The translations under genes were made by a program, and so were the position numbers. From Myxococcales bacterium (GTDB lineage: Bacteria > Myxococcota_A > Polyangia > Fen-1088), in contig PMNO01000004.1 of the NCBI GenBank assembly GCA_003161835.1, forward strand, positions 1-8,648: a stretch of DNA of 8,648 bases, written 5' to 3'. The notes beneath the pieces were generated by a model. That model did not search any database. It was given only the letters and a program-made list of their open reading frames with translations, and was not told the DNA's origin. Positions 1 through 6,974 of this stretch are shown one piece after another (the first letter of the stretch is position 1; each line of letters opens with the position of its first letter).

Positions 1-498
1 ACCATGGCGCTCGCCTGTGGCCTGACCAACGTGGCCACCTTCACCTTCAGCCTGCCCGCCGCCCACGTGTACTACCGCCACCTCGGCGCCAACATGAACG
101 ACGATTTCCACAACAACATCTGTCACGCGGACGCGGGCGATGCGACGGGGCAGCCGCGGGTGCACACGGGCGTGCTCTACGCCATGAAGTGCCTGGCGGA
201 GTTCACGGAGAAGATGAAGGCGCTCACCGAGGGTGCCGACAACCTGCTCGCGAACGCGCTGGTGTATGTGACCTCGTGTACGGCGTGGGGAAAGACCCAC
301 GGCACGGAGGATTGGCCGGTGTTGATGATTGGCAAGGCGGCGGGTCGCCTGAAGGGCAATCAGCACTTCAAGTACCCGGGCGAGAATCTGAGCCGCGCTT
401 TGCTGACCGCCGCGAATATCGTCGGCTCTCCCTTGACCGAACTGGGACGCGCCGAGGGCCTCGTCACGGCCGCGCTCCCGGGTATCCAGATCGCCTAG
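1..498 (+). CDS. DUF1552 family protein, C-terminal part (5' end outside window)
   Basis: The reading frame is open from the first base (ACC, then ATG at 4) and ends at TAG 496-498, giving 165 residues. The ATG at 4 is internal: the text after it (MALACGLTNVATFTFS) reads like the middle of DUF1552 proteins, where a Leu/Ala-rich helix is followed by a strand. The later segment THGTEDWPVLMIGKAAGRLKG matches the family's typical 'H...D.P.L..G.AGG.LK.G' end region. DUF1552 belongs to the group with the HxxSHH motif. Members are usually exported (often by Tat) and often lie next to DUF1588/DUF1592 cytochrome-like genes in myxobacteria and planctomycetes; their function is not established. The corresponding motif here seems to read HNNICH (start at about base 110), so the central Ser-His is not conserved. 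The gene converges on the dehydrogenase gene with only 17 bases between stop codons. Family assignment is fairly secure; function is unknown. Confidence 0.85.
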   Translation, partial: TMALACGLTNVATFTFSLPAAHVYYRHLGANMNDDFHNNICHADAGDATGQPRVHTGVLYAMKCLAEFTEKMKALTEGADNLLANALVYVTSCTAWGKTHGTEDWPVLMIGKAAGRLKGNQHFKYPGENLSRALLTAANIVGSPLTELGRAEGLVTAALPGIQIA

Positions 499-508
499 TT
501 CTCCCGGG
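477..508. terminator. weak candidate stem between convergent genes
   Basis: CCCGGG occurs at 477-482 and again at 503-508. The hexamer is its own reverse complement, so the two copies could pair around a 20-base loop that contains the stop of the DUF1552 gene. It lies at the junction of two convergent genes, where a bidirectional terminator would be expected. There is no T-run on either side, and six pairs are few in such GC-rich DNA, so this is only a weak candidate. Confidence 0.15.
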
Positions 509-515
509 CTCCGGA

Positions 516-1523
516 CTATTGCAGCAGTCCGAACAACGGCAGGTCGGTCACGTAGCGCAGGCCCCGGGGGGCGTCCAGGACCGCGGCGATGGCGTTGAGC
601 ACGGTGCCTACCGTGCCGCGATCGCCGTGGGTTCCCCCGGCCAGGAGCATGTCGAGCGGCGGATCCCCGTCGATGCGGATGCGGTCGTGCGGGTCGGGCG
701 CGTCGACGGACATCTCCAGATCCAGGCGAACAACCGGCTCTCCCGCCACCAGGCCGATCGCGCTTTGTCGCAGGCCAGCCACCGCGCCCGCGGCGATCCC
801 GGCGCGCGGCGCGGCCGCCGTCGATACCACGGCCTCGATGGTCGATTGGATACTGTCGAAGGTCAGACCCAACCCGGCGCCCAGCAGGGCGCAGGATTCG
901 GGAAGCCCGCGATGCCCAAACCGGCGGGACGCCACCCCTGCCTGGAACTCCTCGACCGACAATCCGGCGCCCACCTTGGCCCGCAGTGGCCCGCGACGCT
1001 TCGCCGCGTCCACCACGCGTTCGACCCACACCCGCCGCACCGATACGCAAGCGCCCACCAAGGCCAGCGGCAATCTATCCATCACGAACCCGGGGTTCAC
1101 ACCCGTGCCCAACACGGTGATTCCACCCTTTTGCGCCACGGCGTCGATCCGATTTGCGAGATCACGCGTTGCCAACTCGGCGTAGGCGAGATCCTCGCAA
1201 CTGGACACGACGTGCACGCCGCGCGACGCCGCTTGTTCGATCAGGGGCAACAGCTCAGCCGTGCCCGAGGTCGTCAGCACGAGGGCCACGTCGGACGGAA
1301 TCATCAGCCCCTCGAGAAATCGCGATACCACGGCGATTCCCAGTTTTCCCACGCCGGCAACGACGCCCGCGTCCTGCCCCGTGAACGCCGGATCGACGAC
1401 CGCCACAACCCGCACCGAGCTCTTTTCCAGCAGGGCCTTCAAGACCTCGCGTCCGATGGCGCCCAGCCCCACCAACGTGACGCGCGTGAGTTGCGGCAAC
1501 ACGACCCCCGACGTGGCGGTCAT
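516..1523 (-). CDS. NAD(P)-dependent dehydrogenase, 2,4-diaminopentanoate dehydrogenase / dihydrodipicolinate reductase-like
   Basis: This is a 335-residue cytoplasmic oxidoreductase. The N-terminal Rossmann fold is clear: strand VTLVGLGAIGREV holds GxGxxG at residues 19-24, and the next strand ends in Asp44 (VVAVVDPA), the usual NAD ribose-binding position. The motif GTGVNPGFVMD at 139-149 and the later GHRGLPES segment are typical of the COG3804-type family. That family includes 2,4-diaminopentanoate dehydrogenase (Ord), which deaminates the product of ornithine aminomutase in clostridial ornithine breakdown. No ornithine-pathway genes (oraS, oraE, ortA, ortB) are in the window, so the substrate here is open; an amino-acid or diamino-acid substrate is the reasonable guess. 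The start is ATG at 1523, preceded by GGAG (complement of 1532-1535) eight bases upstream. It overlaps the TGA of the upstream methyltransferase gene by four bases (ATGA), so the two are almost certainly co-translated. Length fits the family. Confidence 0.85.
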   Translation of the reverse strand: MTATSGVVLPQLTRVTLVGLGAIGREVLKALLEKSSVRVVAVVDPAFTGQDAGVVAGVGKLGIAVVSRFLEGLMIPSDVALVLTTSGTAELLPLIEQAASRGVHVVSSCEDLAYAELATRDLANRIDAVAQKGGITVLGTGVNPGFVMDRLPLALVGACVSVRRVWVERVVDAAKRRGPLRAKVGAGLSVEEFQAGVASRRFGHRGLPESCALLGAGLGLTFDSIQSTIEAVVSTAAAPRAGIAAGAVAGLRQSAIGLVAGEPVVRLDLEMSVDAPDPHDRIRIDGDPPLDMLLAGGTHGDRGTVGTVLNAIAAVLDAPRGLRYVTDLPLFGLLQ

Positions 1524-3907
1524 TTGGCGAACTCCGCCAGATCTTCACCGATCTCTTCGAGCATCGACGACAACGCGCCGGGCGGCAGGGTGTCCAAGCG
1601 GCGCCGAAACCCCTCCAGCTCGTCGCGCAGTCTGGCCGAACGGCGTCGGATGTTCGCCAAGGTCGAATGCATCAAGATCAACTGCGCCGTTTGACCGTGA
1701 TCGTCAGACATGCCCGCTTCGCCCGTCGGATTCAACCGGCCGCGCAGGTCGCCAATCTCGCGTTCGAGCTGGGCTTGGCGCGCTTCCGAATCGCGGCGCA
1801 AGCGCGCCAGCTCGAGGCGTCCTTCGACCAGCTGCGAATCCTTGGCCGCCAGCGCCTGCTCGAAATCAGACCGCACACTGACCAGGGGATCGCTCCCGCC
1901 CGGCCGGCGCGCGACCTCTTCGCGGGCCCGGTTGAGGGATTCCTCTATGGCGGCCAGGGTCCGCATCTCGTCTCGCAGGCGCTCCTCGATTCCCGCAACC
2001 GCGGCCTGCAGCTCGGCGGGCGGAATGCCGCCGTCATGATGGCCGTTGCGGGTGCCCCCACCCTGTTTCGCCAGCGCGGCCATTTGTTCCTCGGCACCGA
2101 CGGCACGCTGTTCCGCAGCCAGCGCCCGTTGTTCGGCCGCCGACAACCTCTGCGCGAATTCGGCCTCCAGGACCTGCGCGCCCCCGATTCCGCTGCCCGC
2201 CGGGTGCGACGCCGCTTCCCGCTCCCGCTCTCGCTCGAGACGGAGCAGCTTCCCCTCCAGCTCGGCGAGACGCCCCCGGCGTGCGCGGTCCGCGTCCTCC
2301 AGCTCCTTGGCGTTCCGGCGCAGCGTGGCGGCTTCCTTGTCGGAGGTCGCCGCGCGGGCCTCGGCGGATTTCACGGTGTCCTCCAGCTCGTCCACCAGGG
2401 CCGCCTGTTCGGCCACCGAAAGCTGGAGGCGACGGACCTCGCTCGCATGAACGCCCGCGCCCCGATGGAATTCCTCGATCGCCCGATCCCGCTCCTTGCG
2501 CGCGATCGCGACTTCCTCGGGAGCCGATCCGCGCGTCGTCTCCCCCGGCGCGACCGCTTGTCGCAATTTTTCTTCCAGTTCCGCCACCTGCCAAACCAGA
2601 TCTTGCTTGTCTCCCTCTAATCGGGCAATGCGATCGTCGCGTTCCGCGATCGCGCCCGCCTTTCCCTGGAGCTCTCGAAGCTGCTCGTCGGCGACACGGA
2701 TCCGATCGACCACCAGGCCCAATTCCGCGCGGTCCCGCTCGGAGGCCTCCTCGGCGCGGCGCGCGCGCAACTCGAGCTCGGCGAAGGCCGCGGGGGTCGT
2801 CGAGGCCGTCGCTCCGCGGGCAAGGCCGATCGCCATTTTCTCGGCCACGACCGCCATTTCCTCGGCGGTGCGACGGGTCAACGTCAACACAGACTCGTCG
2901 GCCTCCGCCAGGGCGCGGCGCAACTTGGCGAGCTCGTCGTCCGCCGCCGCGCGATCCTCGGCGCCCCGTCGAAGACGGGCACGCAACTCCTGGATCTCTT
3001 CGGCCTGGGCGCGCGAAACGCGCACGGCGGACTCGGCCTGCGCCAGCGCATCGGCCAACTTTCGTCGCACGTCGGCCAATTGCGTGTCGAGGTCCTCGAT
3101 GCGCGACCGCGCGCGGCGCTCGGCCTCTTCTAGCCGACGCTCGGCCACCTCACCCCGCGCGTCCGTCACACCTGCCGCGATCTCTCGCATACCGGTCACC
3201 AACGGCACCGGAGTCTTCCCGCCGGAGCCGCCCAACACCAGCGCCTCGATGGGCGCGAACGGAATCTGCACCAACGAATAGCCCAGCGAGGAGGGAGCGG
3301 CAGCGCCCGCTATCGCGACGTAGTGGCTGGGCTGCTCCGCGCCACCCTGCAACAGGGAGACATCCACCCGCAGGGCGTCGGCGCTGCCATCGAATTCAAC
3401 CAGGCCGAATCCCAGAAAAGGGGTCTGTCCCAACATCCGGACGACCGGGAAATGAGCCGCCAGAGTGTCCGCCAGGTCGTAGTACCCGACCCCGTCCCGC
3501 GATAGCCGTCCCTTTCGATCCGCCGCGGGAACGGCCATGATCACGTGACCCGTTTCGACGAGCACCGCGCGCAAGGCGGTGATGAGGCCCGGCAAACCCA
3601 GCACCGACTGTCCCTCGGGAACCAACACAATGTCGAATCGCTCGCCCGACGCCGTAAGCTGCCGAAGATCGGCCACGGTTCGAAATTCGATCCTTGGCCC
3701 GGCGTGGCGTGCCCGCGCCCGTTCCACCCGTCCCTTGTCCAGATCAACCGCCACGACGCGTTCGGCGCCCTGCTTGCCCAGGTAATCCGCCGAACCTCCA
3801 TCGCCACATCCAATCTCCAGAACGCGGCGTCCGTGCCACAGAGGGGCTGCGTAGGCGTAGAGAGGCAACCGCAAACTCAGAATATCCGTCGCATTTCGTT
3901 CAGCCAT
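1520..3907 (-). CDS. SAM-dependent methyltransferase fused to a long coiled coil
   Basis: This 795-residue protein starts at ATG 3907. An upstream in-frame TTG at 3973 is possible but would add 22 residues of no recognisable character. Residues 1 to about 230 form a class I SAM methyltransferase: motif I VLEIGCGDGGS (29-39), the acidic end of strand 2 in VVAVDLD (Asp55), and FDIVLV (91-96) where strand 4 and motif IV should be. From about residue 250 to the C-terminus the sequence is mostly Glu/Arg/Ala/Leu-rich heptad-like coiled coil. It is broken by Pro/Gly-rich hinges near residues 364, 455, 567, 620, 670 and 730. There is no signal peptide or membrane segment, so a cytoplasmic protein is expected. 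The methyl acceptor cannot be read from sequence. Methyltransferase plus long coiled coil recalls WbdD, the O-antigen terminator of E. coli O9a, but the WbdD kinase domain is absent, so this is only an architectural analogy. It is the first gene of an operon with the dehydrogenase (4-base ATGA overlap). Confidence 0.85.
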   Translation of the reverse strand: MAERNATDILSLRLPLYAYAAPLWHGRRVLEIGCGDGGSADYLGKQGAERVVAVDLDKGRVERARARHAGPRIEFRTVADLRQLTASGERFDIVLVPEGQSVLGLPGLITALRAVLVETGHVIMAVPAADRKGRLSRDGVGYYDLADTLAAHFPVVRMLGQTPFLGFGLVEFDGSADALRVDVSLLQGGAEQPSHYVAIAGAAAPSSLGYSLVQIPFAPIEALVLGGSGGKTPVPLVTGMREIAAGVTDARGEVAERRLEEAERRARSRIEDLDTQLADVRRKLADALAQAESAVRVSRAQAEEIQELRARLRRGAEDRAAADDELAKLRRALAEADESVLTLTRRTAEEMAVVAEKMAIGLARGATASTTPAAFAELELRARRAEEASERDRAELGLVVDRIRVADEQLRELQGKAGAIAERDDRIARLEGDKQDLVWQVAELEEKLRQAVAPGETTRGSAPEEVAIARKERDRAIEEFHRGAGVHASEVRRLQLSVAEQAALVDELEDTVKSAEARAATSDKEAATLRRNAKELEDADRARRGRLAELEGKLLRLEREREREAASHPAGSGIGGAQVLEAEFAQRLSAAEQRALAAEQRAVGAEEQMAALAKQGGGTRNGHHDGGIPPAELQAAVAGIEERLRDEMRTLAAIEESLNRAREEVARRPGGSDPLVSVRSDFEQALAAKDSQLVEGRLELARLRRDSEARQAQLEREIGDLRGRLNPTGEAGMSDDHGQTAQLILMHSTLANIRRRSARLRDELEGFRRRLDTLPPGALSSMLEEIGEDLAEFAK
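1532..1535 (-). promoter_or_regulatory. Shine-Dalgarno site for the dehydrogenase gene
   Basis: GGAG on the minus strand lies eight bases before the ATG at 1523, inside the last codons of the methyltransferase/coiled-coil gene. Together with the ATGA stop-start overlap it supports this start and translational coupling. Confidence 0.6.
2084..2143 (-). repeat. short heptad-like repeat inside the coiled coil
   Basis: On the minus strand this stretch encodes AAEQRALAAEQRAVGAEEQ, nearly three copies of a seven-residue unit of the form A-E-Q-R-A-x-x. The DNA copies (for example CGGAACAGCG and CGAACAACGG) have diverged at synonymous sites, so it looks like an old duplication or selection for the coiled-coil pattern rather than a recent tandem repeat. 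Confidence 0.5.
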
Positions 3908-4031
3908 GGCGAAGCGCGCACTATACCCCAATGCGTACGCGGCGCCCGAGCGACGCGCCTCGGCGCCGCACAAACACGCGAATCAGTCCAAAGTCGGCAG
4001 AGCATGGCATAATCAAACCTGGAATCGCGTC
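3908..4031. promoter_or_regulatory. divergent promoter region
   Basis: These 124 bases separate the divergent starts at 3907 (minus) and 4032 (plus) and must hold both promoters. On the minus strand TATAGT (complement of 3920-3925) is a good -10-like hexamer only 12 bases before the ATG, which would leave a leader of about five bases. On the plus strand CATAAT (4008-4013) is a -10-like hexamer 18 bases before the GTG. I find no TTGACA-like -35 at the right distance for either, so a sigma-70 reading is tentative. Short palindromes GCGTACGC (3933-3940) and CGGCGCCG (3961-3968) lie between them. Confidence 0.35.
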
Positions 4032-4427
4032 GTGGCCAGAAAATCTCCAAAGCGCATCGAAGAGACCCCGCGCACCTCAACCCCCGTCGAACCGCCGACC
4101 GGCGATATCGCCTTGGTTCTGGGTAAGGATGCCGATGGGCTCCATATCCTGCGCCGACGTTCCCAGGAGGCCCCGATTGAGGCGGGCCTGTTGCGGCCCG
4201 TGCGCGAGGGCAAACCCATCGTCGGTGAGGTCATTAGCCTGACCCAGCGACCGGACTTGCCCATGGTTTTCGACGTGAAGTCTGAATTCAAACCTGAATC
4301 GGGTCCGGGTGAAGGCCCCGTCGCCGATCGCTTGTCTCCCGACGGCCCAGCCCAGGTGGCCAGCGAGGCTTATCGCAAGGGCTGGGATGCGGTGTGGGGC
4401 CGCCGGCGCGACCGCTCCGTGAACTGA
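4032..4427 (+). CDS. uncharacterised protein, 131 residues
   Basis: I do not recognise a named family. I place the start at GTG 4032 (ARKSPKRIEE follows); an ATG at 3906 in the same frame would overlap the divergent gene's start codon and give an implausible basic leader. The predicted protein has a basic, Pro/Thr-rich N-terminus. Next comes a compact region, GDIALVLGKDADGLHILRRR, then VGEVISLTQRPDLPMVFDV, which alternates like beta strands. A disordered Pro/Gly/Glu stretch follows, and then a C-terminal helix containing ASEAYRKGWDAVWG. There is no signal peptide or membrane segment. GGA at 4021-4023, eight bases upstream, is a weak ribosome site. The Trp/Tyr-containing C-terminal helix and non-random composition suggest a real small cytoplasmic protein. 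Its divergent position to the methyltransferase gene hints at shared regulation only. Confidence 0.6.
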   Translation: MARKSPKRIEETPRTSTPVEPPTGDIALVLGKDADGLHILRRRSQEAPIEAGLLRPVREGKPIVGEVISLTQRPDLPMVFDVKSEFKPESGPGEGPVADRLSPDGPAQVASEAYRKGWDAVWGRRRDRSVN

Positions 4428-4474
4428 GCCCCCAAAATCAATCCGGTCCCACCCCCTCAGGGAAAGGCCCCCTC

Positions 4475-4491
4475 CCGCCGATGGTCGGCGG
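4475..4491. terminator. perfect 7-bp hairpin, terminator or leader structure
   Basis: CCGCCGA (4475-4481) and TCGGCGG (4485-4491) form a perfect seven-pair, all but one G-C, stem with a three-base loop TGG. It begins 48 bases after the stop of the 131-residue gene and ends one base before the GGAG ribosome site of the next small gene. There is no T-run after it, so it is not a classic intrinsic terminator. It could instead be a transcript-end stabiliser or a leader hairpin affecting translation of the small gene. Confidence 0.4.
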
Positions 4492-4492
4492 T

Positions 4493-4496
4493 GGAG
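4493..4496 (+). promoter_or_regulatory. Shine-Dalgarno site deciding the GTG start of the 67-residue gene
   Basis: GGAG lies seven bases before GTG 4504, a good spacing. It favours GTG 4504 over the internal ATG at 4543, which lacks an equally placed purine run. Confidence 0.5.
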
Positions 4497-4503
4497 CTAC
4501 CGC

Positions 4504-4707
4504 GTGCCCCATCGCCACCACGAAAATCAGCTCGACAACATCATGGGATGGCTGCTTGCCGCCAAGCAGAATCTGCCTGCCATCAACGATGGCCAGGTGA
4601 CCCCGGACCGGATCTCGCAGATGTCTGCGTTGCTCGACCGCTTGCACGCGAGCGCGAACGGTCTGCGGCTCCAGATCCAAGCTGAGCGCCGTCGGCGTGC
4701 CGCGTAA
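4504..4707 (+). CDS. small uncharacterised protein, 67 residues
   Basis: The GTG start at 4504 is supported by GGAG seven bases upstream; the stop is TAA 4705-4707. The product opens with a His-rich segment (PHRHHENQ), then has two probable amphipathic helices: LDNIMGWLLAAKQNLPAI, and SQMSALLDRLHASANGLRL leading to a basic tail QAERRRRAA. This looks like a small helical-hairpin cytoplasmic protein, perhaps one that oligomerises or binds nucleic acid through the Arg tail. I do not recognise the family. The antisense frame over the same bases (4438-4680) has a less protein-like sequence and no better start. An ATG at 4543 would give a 54-residue product. The gene lies 47 bases before the transpeptidase gene on the same strand and could be co-transcribed with it. 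Confidence 0.5.
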   Translation: MPHRHHENQLDNIMGWLLAAKQNLPAINDGQVTPDRISQMSALLDRLHASANGLRLQIQAERRRRAA

Positions 4708-4723
4708 CCAGCAGCCCCGACCG

Positions 4724-4729
4724 GATAAT
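4724..4729 (+). promoter_or_regulatory. candidate -10 element for the transpeptidase operon
   Basis: GATAAT is one base off TATAAT, stands out in GC-rich DNA, and lies 25 bases before the ATG at 4755. No -35-like TTGACA is present about 17 bases upstream, so the call is weak. Confidence 0.25.
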
Positions 4730-4754
4730 TTCTCTTCCGTGGCGGCGGGTTGTT

Positions 4755-6974
4755 ATGGTTCGGGATGACGTGTACCGAAACCTTTGTCGATCCTCGGTGA
4801 ATTCGACGTCCCGGAAGCCGGCGGTATTGGAGCGCTTGCCGGCGATCAATTCCCTGTCGCTGCTCCCGCCATGGCTCGTACCCCTCGGGCTTTTGTTTTT
4901 GGGATTGTCAGGATGCAAGGGTGCCGCCGGACCGGGAGCGCCACCAACACGCGCCGACGAGGCCATCGGTCCGCGGAGCGAGCCGCCGGCGGTCCGCGGC
5001 ACGGGCGGTAGCGGCCCGGCTCAAACCACGAAACCCGCGGTTGCGCCGCCCGCGATCGCGACCGGCACTGAATCGGGGCGCGTGCTTCTGTGGGCGGACG
5101 GCAAGGAAGGTTGGCTGGACGCGCAGAAGGCGGTGGCCGACGGCTACACGCTGGTGGATCTCGGCGACGATTGGACACCCTACATCCTCGCGGAGCAACA
5201 CGACGAAACCGGCCGACCACTCCCCAACCGCTATCGCCGGGTGTTCATAGGTCTGGCGAACGACACGCTTGACAGCGACGGCGAGCCCCTGGAGCCCGGC
5301 GAGAAAAACTATCTGGAGCTGTACGGCATTTTTCCAGCGTTCTCCGTCCTGCGGGCGCGCTTCATCGAGGATCAGGCCAAGAGTTGCCTGGACGCGGAGG
5401 GACAACCCGCGCTGGAAGCGGTAGAGACGGTGGCGTACGTGTCACCCGAGGACACCCGGAAGGTGGAGAGACGCTTGGCGCGCGTGCGCCAGGAACTGGA
5501 GGAGGCCCGCCATAAAGCGCACGCCAAGACCCTGGCCGCCCTGATCGTGAAACGGCCGGATCTCGAGCCCAAGCTCAAGCTGATCGAACGGCGGGCGGCG
5601 GAGAAGCTGGCGATGGCGGAGGTCGAGAAGCGCCTGACCTGCGAGGGGCTCCTGGGCCACAAGAAGGGCCACCTGCACACGACCGGCGTCTACGACGATG
5701 CCATGCGCCTGGCGGTTCGACAATTCCAGCAGAAGAACATGATCTACGAGGCGAACTACCTGCGCCGCAAGACCATGGATGGCCTGTCGCGGGCCATGCT
5801 CGACAACGATCACGACGCGCTGCTGCGCGGCCTGCGCGAACGCGTGGTCGACGCGGCCGGCGTCGTCGAGGACGGGAGCACCGACGGCCGGAGCGGGCCT
5901 CCGCAGTATCAAGCGGCCTCCGGACAGCGAGAGATGGTCCGAAATCTGGCGGACGAGTACACCAAGGCCGCGGCGTCGCAGATGGGCCTCGACACGGCCG
6001 CCGGGGCCCTGGCCTTCTTCGCGCGGCATCCGGCCACCGATTTTGGCCACCTGCGCGCCGCCGTGAAGCTGCCAGGCCGCCCCGAGTACTACGCGCCGCA
6101 CATGGATCTCTCGATGGTGGTCGATCGCGGGGATGTCTGGTACGACCCCCCCTTCGACGAGAACGATCACTGGCATCCTCAGCCGCGCAAGCACTACCCG
6201 TCGCTGACGCTGATGCTGCGCTATCGCAATCAGAACATTCCGCTGACGCGCTGGCGCACGACCGTCGGCGGCTGGCGCGCCGAGCAGGCCAGCAACGGCT
6301 ACGAGTACTACCGGTACAAAGGCTCGGACATCGGCCCGCGCGTGATCCGTCACGTGACGTCCGGTCCGGTCTGGATCGCTCCCACGTCGACCCCCATCCG
6401 CTCGCTCGTGAAGGGAAAGATCATCAACAAGTCCTGGCAACAGATCGTCAACTACGACGAGCTCGGCCCGGGGTATCTGTCCGCGTACGGCGTGGTGGCC
6501 GGTTACTTCGTGGTTCCAGGAAAGGACGGGCGCAACGACTTCGACAACGGCATCCGCGCCCACGGCTCGTCGGACTACCTGTCGATCTACAGCCAGAACG
6601 GCTATTCCCACGGCTGCCACCGGTTGCCCAACCACCTGGCCATCCGCATGTACGACTTTCTGCTGCACCACCGGACCGTGCGGGTCGAGGGAGATGCGCC
6701 CATGGCGTTCTCGCGGCAGTTCCTGTTCAAGGAGAGCGTCTACGAGATGCGCATCCCCTCGCGGGGTTTCATCTTCACGCTGGAGCCGCCGTTGCCGGTC
6801 AACGTGCTGGAAGGCGAGATCAAGGGCAACATCAAGAAGCCCATCCTCGAATACGTCCCCAAGCCGGGCCTGAAATATCCCGGGCCGCCACCCCCGTTGC
6901 CCAACTCGCCAGAGGCGCGCGCCGGCGGCTCCGGGGCCGCCTCGCCCACGGGTGGCGCGGAAGAGAGTCCATGA
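4755..6974 (+). CDS. lipoprotein L,D-transpeptidase (YkuD fold) with peptidoglycan-binding domain
   Basis: This 739-residue envelope enzyme is expected to form or remodel L,D (3-3) peptide crosslinks, or attach proteins to peptidoglycan. Residues 1-54 are a lipoprotein signal: hydrophobic LVPLGLLFLGLSGC with lipobox LSGC (Cys54). Lys at +2 fits outer-membrane sorting. A Pro/Gly-rich linker follows, then an uncharacterised region (about 100-240), a charged helical stretch (about 230-290), and a PG_binding_1-like domain (about 296-345, with GVYDDAMRLAVRQFQ). The YkuD catalytic domain spans about 448-640, with His603 in AHGSS and the catalytic motif SHGCHR (Ser618, His619, Cys621, Arg623) at family spacing. 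The tail from about 690 is Pro-rich. ATG 4755 has a G-rich run (4741-4749) upstream; a GTG at 4797 would shorten the long signal n-region but lacks a ribosome site. Its TGA overlaps the next gene's ATG. The catalytic assignment is firm; donor and acceptor are unknown. Confidence 0.92.
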   Translation: MVRDDVYRNLCRSSVNSTSRKPAVLERLPAINSLSLLPPWLVPLGLLFLGLSGCKGAAGPGAPPTRADEAIGPRSEPPAVRGTGGSGPAQTTKPAVAPPAIATGTESGRVLLWADGKEGWLDAQKAVADGYTLVDLGDDWTPYILAEQHDETGRPLPNRYRRVFIGLANDTLDSDGEPLEPGEKNYLELYGIFPAFSVLRARFIEDQAKSCLDAEGQPALEAVETVAYVSPEDTRKVERRLARVRQELEEARHKAHAKTLAALIVKRPDLEPKLKLIERRAAEKLAMAEVEKRLTCEGLLGHKKGHLHTTGVYDDAMRLAVRQFQQKNMIYEANYLRRKTMDGLSRAMLDNDHDALLRGLRERVVDAAGVVEDGSTDGRSGPPQYQAASGQREMVRNLADEYTKAAASQMGLDTAAGALAFFARHPATDFGHLRAAVKLPGRPEYYAPHMDLSMVVDRGDVWYDPPFDENDHWHPQPRKHYPSLTLMLRYRNQNIPLTRWRTTVGGWRAEQASNGYEYYRYKGSDIGPRVIRHVTSGPVWIAPTSTPIRSLVKGKIINKSWQQIVNYDELGPGYLSAYGVVAGYFVVPGKDGRNDFDNGIRAHGSSDYLSIYSQNGYSHGCHRLPNHLAIRMYDFLLHHRTVRVEGDAPMAFSRQFLFKESVYEMRIPSRGFIFTLEPPLPVNVLEGEIKGNIKKPILEYVPKPGLKYPGPPPPLPNSPEARAGGSGAASPTGGAEESP

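Noticed and set aside
499..515. possible small RNA or attachment site between the first two genes
   Set aside because: Only 17 bases with no structure beyond the CCCGGG pair already listed.
189..1694. 501-codon open frame on the plus strand
   Set aside because: It runs antisense to the dehydrogenase gene and overlaps the DUF1552 gene. Its product is Arg/Gly/His-rich without any motif, as expected for a shadow frame in GC-rich DNA.
2281..3540. 419-codon open frame on the plus strand
   Set aside because: It is antisense to the methyltransferase/coiled-coil gene; its product is almost entirely Pro/Arg/Ala.
3908..3973. TTG 3973 as start of the methyltransferase
   Set aside because: It adds 22 residues with no family resemblance. 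ATG 3907 begins just before the expected helix that precedes SAM motif I.
3906..4031. ATG 3906 as start of the 131-residue gene
   Set aside because: It overlaps the divergent gene's start codon at a CCATGG site, lacks a ribosome site, and the added 42 residues look like translated intergenic DNA.
4438..4680. 80-codon minus-strand frame opposite the 67-residue gene
   Set aside because: It has no ribosome site and a less protein-like sequence than the plus-strand frame, which has GGAG at good spacing.
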